Source: Lepidurus packardi (taxonomy: Eukaryota; Arthropoda; Branchiopoda; Notostraca; Triopsidae). Taken from it: a DNA stretch of 64,000 nt. The position numbers and the translations under genes were made by a program. The notes beneath the pieces are model-generated. The model ran no database searches and was not told the DNA's origin. It worked only from the letters and a program-made list of their open reading frames with translations. Below are positions 57,954 through 64,000 of this stretch, piece by piece (the first letter of the stretch is position 1; each line of letters opens with the position of its first letter). The stretch lies in contig JAKZAN010000188.1 in assembly GCA_023053545.1 (NCBI GenBank), forward strand, positions 1 through 64,000, given 5' to 3'.

Positions 57954-58610
57954 CAATAGTGGAGCTGTGCATCACTCAAGAAGGGTGGCCGATGCTTCAT
58001 ACATTATCTATCTTATCCTCTTCCAACCTTTAGCTCCCTGATTGTATTGGTTTGTTTAAGACTGCAATTTATGTATATTTTTATTGTATGACTGTTCGCT
58101 CCGAATATCGATTGGTTGATTTCAGATGAGGTAGTAGCTTCTTCCATAAATCTATCTGTAAACTGACTCCATTTTCTCAATACTAAATAACTACACTTAA
58201 AAGGTCCCCGACTCCACCTACCCTGAGATACCTGAATGTCATCCGGAAATTATCGAGATGCCACGATGGATGTAGTAATTGAAAAGATGCCTCCCTTTTT
58301 GTGAGGCACCGATTCCCTGCTGGAACTAAAGTTGCAAGTACAAAAAAACAAAGAAATATATATATGTATTTCGATAAAAACAATTAGTAGATTTGCGTTT
58401 GTTTCAATTTTTAAACTGATTCTTCATTCCTATTCATTGGAGGTCTCCTTATGCATTGCACTTCATACACAACGTTATCATTACTCCTATTATTTGCCAG
58501 ACGATCCCCCATCTTTCCTCCCTTCTAAGTAAAGCCAATAGACATAGTCCCCATAAATAACATACAAACACTATTCCTTTACTCGACCATCGAATCTATA
58601 ACCTCCCATA
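57954..58610. other. Intergenic 657 bp
   Basis: Between two plus-strand genes. AT-rich with no coding stretch. A short inverted repeat (TGCCTC at 58289-58294 with GAGGCA at 58303-58308) could form a 6-bp hairpin. Confidence 0.45.
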
Positions 58611-61600
58611 ATGTCCAAATAAGAACCCATCATTGACGGCTTCTCCAGCGATGAGGAGCTTCGTTAAGAAGAGATCTTCATCCAGAGTTGTAAGGATGAA
58701 AAAGAACATACCCCTCGCCACCGATAATAACAACTCCGTCTCCTCATACCCCCTGCACATGAAATTCAGCAGAAACAGTATCCCCTCTACCCGGACATTG
58801 CCACAGGGTATTACTCCTTCTTTTCATAAAACTATATTCACAATAACCCAATCAGATGGATGCCCCGCATACTCCTCCCAAATCCTATACCTGTAATTTA
58901 TGAAAACGCAGTCGCCGATACCCTAATAAAAGGCTTCCTGACTAACACCAGTGAATACCCCTACCAGCTCGTCTACCTCGGGCCTCGATACTAAAATACC
59001 TTCTACATGCACTATGGCAAGCCTTACACATTCCCATATTCGCATATCCGCCCACCTGAATCCATAAAATTTACGACAAGACCGTTCCTAGGCATGAACC
59101 CCCAATATGAAAACAGTTGCAAATACCAGTTCGAGAGTCGTTTTGAGTCTGGGAATCTAGATTGTGCAATCAGGGTATAAAAAAGCATCTAACCTTATAA
59201 ATCATCCATAATGTTTGTGTAGATTAGTGAATCCGAATACGATCTGTTTATCGAGGTGGACACAAACACCAAGGGGGACACATGCAGTGGTATAATTTCA
59301 AAGTATCTGGCAGCATAAAAAAGAACGACAAGATCAAAATCAACATCTGCAATTTCCAGAAGAACAAGAGTCTGTATTCCCGAGGCATGAAACCGTATGT
59401 GCACTCCAGGCGCAAGAACGAAAATGTTGGCAAGAACTCATCTCCTGCAGGGTGGGAACAGGTAGGCGAGAACCTTAAGTACGACAAAAAGATATTCCGC
59501 TATAAATCAATTTCAGACGTAAAGACAGACCCTCAGCATAACGAATTTTTGTTTTAATCCCTGTGTCTTAAATATTAGGCTTTCAGCGATTGTATTGTCT
59601 TTCTTTCGAATACATTTTTGAGTTCGACTCTGATGAGGTTCAGTTCGCATACTGCATCCCTTACGAGTATACTGCCCTCAACCAGCTTCTCGATGAGCTT
59701 AATGCCAAGAGTGTGAGAAGCTCGACACCATTTCTAAAGATTACTAAGCTTGCGACTTCTCTAGGGGGTTTAGAGGTGCCACTAATCACAATAAATGAAC
59801 AGGAAAATGCAATGACTGCAGAAACAGCCACTATTGAAAAGAAAACAGCTAGCGAAAAGAATCAGCAGACGATTTATACAAATCAAAGCAACCAGACCGT
59901 GCCACTAGGACCAACTAGAAAGTGTGTACTTATTTCAGGAAGAGCCCACCCAGGCGAGTCTAATGGATCGTTCATGATGCATGGTTTCCTGGAGTTCTTA
60001 TGTGGGCTGTCGCCTTTGGCTTCGTTTTTGCGAAAAAACATCGTGTTTAAAATTGTGCCTATGCTGAATCCTGACGGAGTGGTGGCAGGGAATTACAGAA
60101 CAGGATTGAGTGGTAAGGATTTTAACAGGGAGTTCCTGAACCCTGACAGGTTCGTATTCCCATAAATCCATGCTATGAAGGAATTAGTGGCAGAGTGTAA
60201 GCGTGAGTTCAAAAACAATCTGTTAATGTTCTTGGATTTCCATGGCCACTCCATCAAGAAGAATGTATTCATGTATGGACCAGAGTTCGCAATTACCGAA
60301 AGATACTATTACGAATCCAAAATTCTACCCAAACTCCTCGGCCGCAACACACCGATGTTTCGATACTATAGCTGTATCTTTCGAGTTTCGACCTTCAAAG
60401 AGACGACTGCTAGAGCCATATTGCTGAAAAAAATGAATATTCCTTTTTCCTACACGATCGAAGCATCCAATGGATCCTTTTACGACAAATCCGAAATGAA
60501 AGACATTCAGTTTAATGCTAAACTGTGGAAGGAAATGGTAATTACCTGATTTATCTAATGTGTATCAACTCATCTAGGGTCAAGAAATAGGATTCGCTAT
60601 CCATGAGTACTGCTCTGTTTTACTTGCCGCAGAGGAGGCAAAACTCGACAAACTACGCGAACGCCAGAACTTCCTCAATAATAAAAAAGGTCAACTCGAG
60701 ACCAAGCGCACTATTAAATATATAGGAAGGTCACCCGTTCGTCGACATAGTTCTGACCATCTCAAAAAAGACGTTAGAAATGTTCATATTCTGGAGTCGG
60801 GCTTTTCGGATTTGATGGATGAGCTCAAAAAGGAAGATCATGAAGACCGCAAGCAAGAGGATAGACTAAGCGACGATGCTCTAAGTGAAGGTAGCTCTGA
60901 CCAGGAAAAGGCAGAGGATGATCTATCGCCAAACAAGATTAAAAAGCTTTACAAAATGATTAATGATAAAAACTTCAAGGGCTTGGAAAACTGCCGAGTG
61001 GCAACACCCCCTCAGAAGGCGGGGTTCCGTGCAGGCTCTCCGAAACAAAACACCAGCAAGGAAACCCCTCCCAACGAAAGCAACAAGTTTTTAGAGGACT
61101 GCGACGACGACTAAGAGCTGCCAGTGATAAGTCAGGTGTTCACGAACCGAGGCCGAGTAAGCATGAAACAGAAGATATTGGTGATCAAGCAGAGACCTGT
61201 GGCCATTTAATCAGTCCGTGAAGCTTTAAAATGTCGGCAAACTGCGAAAGTCAGCAACATTTCATTCTTTAATCCTTTCAATCCCGACGATCGAATGGCT
61301 ATAAACACTGCTGCTGATTCACGCAGAAACTAACACGCCTATAGTTTCAACACAGTAGCTAGCCAGACCAACTATCCTCAGTACAACAATAACGGCTCAA
61401 GTCTCAACAATACGAGGAGTGTCTCCAAGAACAAATGGGTGGATATTGGGAGTCAGAATACCGACAGGCAGGAAGTATCTTATAATGGAGTAGTTGAGTC
61501 AATAAAGAAAACTTACAACATGTTCAAAGAAAGGTAATCTATAATGGGGCTGGGTAACAACCACATGACGCAGCAACAGTCAAACATAATGTACCGCGTG

Positions 61601-61696
61601 CACCGGAGCAAGGGGAGCTGTGAAGACGGAAGGATGCGTCGACAAATACCCCCGAATGCAGCATACTACAACTCTATTCTACACCCGAATAAGTGA
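58611..61696 (+). CDS. Second cytosolic carboxypeptidase (CCP/AGBL, M14), one apparent frameshift
   Basis: Paralogue of the CCP at 31535. Introns 58808-58855, 59175-59222, 59519-59586 and 60538-60577. Signatures are FESRFESGNLDCAIR, YDLFIEVDTNTKG, QWYNFKVSGS, RAHPGESNGSFMMHGF (zinc HxxE), NPDGVVAGNYRTGLSGKDFN, LDFHGHSIKKNVFMYGPEF (third zinc His) and FSYTIEASNGSFY (catalytic Glu, here GAA). A long Lys/Glu/Ser-rich tail follows; ~960 aa if one base is added. The frame slips by one within exon three between TNTKG and QWYNF, at a five-G run (59273-59277); a sixth G restores it. Sequencing error or minus-one frameshifting are alternatives. Both conserved N-domain halves are intact. Confidence 0.85.
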
Positions 61697-61864
61697 GAGA
61701 TAAGTTGATGAATTTATGAGAATATTTGTATTTTTCTGTTTCTGTATACTATTTCAAAATATTTTTGGGGATTCCTCCAAATATGATGGAGGCAGTCTTA
61801 TTTGGTATTGTTATTTTATATATAGTAACATTCATTATTTATTAACACATACCCTAAACAGCAC

Positions 61865-62767
61865 ATGTATCGCACCCTCGGTGACCTCAAGAAGGAAGAC
61901 GAAAAGGATCCAAAGAAAAAGACCACCTCATACGCTGGTGGCGAGAAAAGGTATCCATCACGCTCTCTTAACACTCTATTCAATATCTAACTCTAGTGGC
62001 ATGGCAGTCGAAAACCCTGATGAAAAAGATGACCTCAAGAAGATTATCTAAAAAGCTAAACAGTAATCCATCCATTTTCAAGACTCAATTCAAACGTAGG
62101 GAGGGATCATCAGGTCGACCATCAGGGACTGGCCCCAAAATCAAAATCACCCTCTATAGAAACGGTTTCTCGATTGATGATGGTGAATTCAGAAGTTTTG
62201 ACAAACCCTAAAATAAGAAATTCCTTGCTGAACTCAAAGAGGGGTAAGATTTCCTCCATTTTAATCCGATCCGTTCTTTTATGAACTAATGATTTCGCAG
62301 CGTCCTTCCGAGTGAATTGAGCCAGAAGTACAAAGGACAGGATCTTGATGCTTCTCTTGAAGACAAGAGTTCAGAGGACTACAAAGCCCCACCTCCTCCT
62401 TCTTATGTTGCCTTCTCAGGTGCCGGACAGGCCATGGGCGGAGCGTCGTCAGTCAGCAACGCCGTCAACTTGAATGCTGAGGGTTTCAGCATTGATAGTT
62501 CCAAACCTACAACCACTCTGACGTTCAGGTTTCATAACGGTTCCACAACCCAAGTTACTGTAAACACTAGCGAAAGAACTGCTCTTGTTTATGCTTACGT
62601 GCAAAGGTACCCTGCTTATGTTTGACTGAGTATATTTATGTTACTGCAGAGTTTGTCCTGGAAAATTCGAGTTGGTGGCTGGATTCCCCCCGAAACCAGT
62701 CAGTCGGGATTTGACAGTATAGGAAGCCGATCTTTGCGATTCGAGAATTACCCAAAAGCCTCTTTGA
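61865..62767 (+). CDS. p47/NSFL1C-type Cdc48 cofactor (SEP + UBX domains)
   Basis: Five exons with introns 61951-61996, 62063-62099, 62244-62300 and 62607-62649; 239 aa. TLGDL and YAGGEKSGMAVENP at the N terminus resemble the p47/Shp1 front region. The SEP domain includes KIKITLYRNGFSIDDGEFRS, then FDKPENKKFLAELKEG and LPSELSQKYKGQDLDASLED. The UBX domain ends with FELVAGFPPKPVSRDLTVEE, then DLCDSRITQKPL, containing the FPP loop that binds Cdc48/p97. The UBA domain of metazoan p47 is missing, as in some protists. Membrane fusion or protein-degradation adaptor roles follow from the family. Confidence 0.88.
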
Positions 62768-62929
62768 TTATCCCACCACTATCTGTTTCGGCAGAAGCTG
62801 ATAGTGCAACATCTATAATCTGCAGAAGGAGCCTTTTAGAAATCTCAACTTTTTTATTTTTTGCAATTAACACTTAATTTTCAACATGAGAACTGATATT
62901 GTCCGATAATCATCATAGAAAAATCAGAG
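62768..62929. other. Convergent intergenic 162 bp
   Basis: Separates the stops of p47 and the nucleoside hydrolase; should hold both 3' ends. No terminator or poly(A) motif could be assigned with confidence. Confidence 0.4.
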
Positions 62930-64000
62930 TCATTTTTGAACATGTTCTTCATGGTCTTTGTGTGAGGTTTCTGAGGGTTCCGTAGTGGTATCCATATCAG
63001 AAATTATAACTTTAGCTGGTGCATTAGCTGCGCTATGATGCGCGAAGGAAGGATGCATATTGACATGTGTGGCAGGGTGGCTGTGTACGTTTGTTTCCAC
63101 CGAATATTTGCTCTTGTGATCACTATTTTAGTATATAAGTACATTATCTTTGTGGATTATTGTGTGTTTTTGGTCGCTGTGCTGACTGGAGACATTATCG
63201 TGGTTGTTCGAGCTGTGAGCACAGTGTTTATGGGAGCTATCCACGCGGTGGCGTGTACTATCTGGTCTGGGAGGTTCAACATGGTCTGTAACCATGCTGT
63301 AATCAGCGTGCTAAAGGGACTCAGCTAGTTCGGCTAGCATCTTCTTGGCCTCCATATCGGCAATGATTCTAAGATTAGGAGTATTTGCCCCGAACCTAGG
63401 TTTCTGGAGCCATTCAATAGCCAAATATCCTTCAGTCCTAGCACCCCCCGATTTCTAGCTACGCATACACATGGTACATTTTGCTGACAATTTCTGGGAT
63501 GCAGCCAGGGAAGATAGTCAGCGGGTCACAAATTAATGGGTGTTTGTTTTCGAAAAGATCCTTGATAAGTTTGGCCTTCGGGGTATGTTCGCTGTTGAAC
63601 AAGAGATTTTCCTACTCCTTTCTCACTTATAAATCAAAGGCATACTCGAGTGTGATTAAGTGGATGTTCTTGAAGTTTTTGATAACGATGTGCGCGGCGA
63701 GGGGGTCCATGTGAAAGTTGAACTCAGAACTGAAGGCTTAGTTTAGCCCCACTCCACTCAAAGCTCCTCCCATTACGCTCAAATTGCCGATTTGGTGCGC
63801 AATTTCTGGGTTGATATAAAAAGCAGTGGCCAGATTAGTCAGTGGGGCCAGACAGATCAGGGACAGATCTTGTCCATGGGTCATTATGCTTTCGACCAAG
63901 AATTTATAGGCACTCTTATCCTGAACCATTTTCCAGTCCTACTCCGTCAATAGTTTTTTGTACTATTCCTGTTTATGGTTGAATCCATCAGATCCGAAAT
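62930..64000 (-). CDS. Inosine-uridine nucleoside hydrolase, N terminus beyond window, His-rich tail
   Basis: Purine/pyrimidine nucleoside hydrolase (IUNH fold) in salvage. Visible pieces are SLICLAPLTNLATAFYINPE, IGNLSVMGGALSGVG, EFNFHMDPLAAHIVIKNF, NIHLITLEYAFDLEVR, HPLICDPLTIFPGC and RTEGYLAIEWLQKPRFGAN. The start lies beyond 64000. The frame shifts by one at a C6 run on the plus strand (63444-63449); five bases would keep it open. After the enzyme core an unusual ~130-residue tail rich in His, Ser and Asn (SSHKHCAHSSNNHDNV and similar) runs to UGA 62930-62932. The tail is not part of the family and may be a localisation or metal-binding extension. Confidence 0.82.

Noticed and set aside
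1-64000. Reading UAA/UAG as glutamine (common ciliate code)
   Set aside because: Conserved columns listed in the findings are Glu, not Gln, in kinesin, NF-YB, Rpn3, PP2A, kinase APE and CCP active sites. Gln reading would also inactivate the CCP.
1-64000. Diplomonad, oxymonad or green-algal alternative for a non-standard code
   Set aside because: Those lineages use UAR as Gln, while this window shows Glu. Ciliate-type SANT proteins and short introns also favour a ciliate.
1-64000. Micronuclear internal eliminated sequences or gene-sized nanochromosomes
   Set aside because: No telomere repeats or scrambled gene segments were seen, and genes run continuously across 64 kb.
1-64000. tRNA or rRNA genes, CRISPR array, transposable element, retroviral or other viral remnants
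   Set aside because: No cloverleaf, array of repeats, transposase, reverse transcriptase or capsid-like sequence was recognised by eye; a computed scan would be needed to exclude short ones.

Overview
The window is nuclear DNA from a ciliate whose code uses UAA and UAG as sense codons and UGA as the only stop. Conserved genes fix the meaning of UAA/UAG as glutamate rather than glutamine: they fall on invariant Glu positions of kinesin, NF-YB, PP2A, Rpn3, an AGC kinase, RNA polymerase I and a tubulin carboxypeptidase. This is the peritrich nuclear code (NCBI table 30), so a peritrich (Vorticella/Carchesium/Zoothamnium-like) ciliate is the best fit. The gene density, the mostly short GT-AG introns (about 22-180 nt) and the absence of telomere repeats suggest an interior stretch of a long macronuclear-type chromosome. 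All coordinates below come from reading the frames by hand with UAR = Glu and UGA = stop; many genes look broken under the standard code.

About 43 protein genes are packed on both strands, roughly one per 1.5 kb. From 1 to 16 kb: an R2R3-Myb factor (runs off the left edge), three small or coiled-coil proteins, DRC11/IQCA1, the second-largest subunit of RNA polymerase I, NF-YB, two SANT proteins, a hypothetical and a Ubc9-like E2. From 16 to 31 kb: a kinesin-2, a hypothetical, a syntaxin-16-like Qa-SNARE, a MATCAP-type tubulin tyrosine carboxypeptidase, a coiled-coil protein, an FtsJ-like methyltransferase, a small membrane protein, a membrane-anchored bZIP, a tandem-C2/coiled-coil protein and a Zip3/HEI10-like RING protein. 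From 31 to 46 kb: a cytosolic carboxypeptidase (CCP), Rpn3/PSMD3, a hypothetical, a membrane protein, PP2A catalytic subunit, a small membrane protein, two divergent coiled-coil genes and an AGC kinase. From 46 to 64 kb: a gene with an unresolved or broken frame, an AlkD-like DNA glycosylase, an Atg8 protein lacking the C-terminal glycine, a tiny ORF, a hypothetical, a large coiled-coil protein, a dual-specificity phosphatase, a CCCH zinc-finger protein, LRRC23, a second CCP, a p47/UBX protein and a nucleoside hydrolase (runs off the right edge).

Cilium and microtubule genes dominate: kinesin-2, DRC11, LRRC23, three tubulin-tail carboxypeptidases of two unrelated families, the C2/coiled-coil protein and several coiled-coil proteins. 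They are dispersed and on both strands, so there is no operon; functional links are inferences. No tRNA, rRNA, CRISPR array, transposon, viral relic or telomere was recognised.
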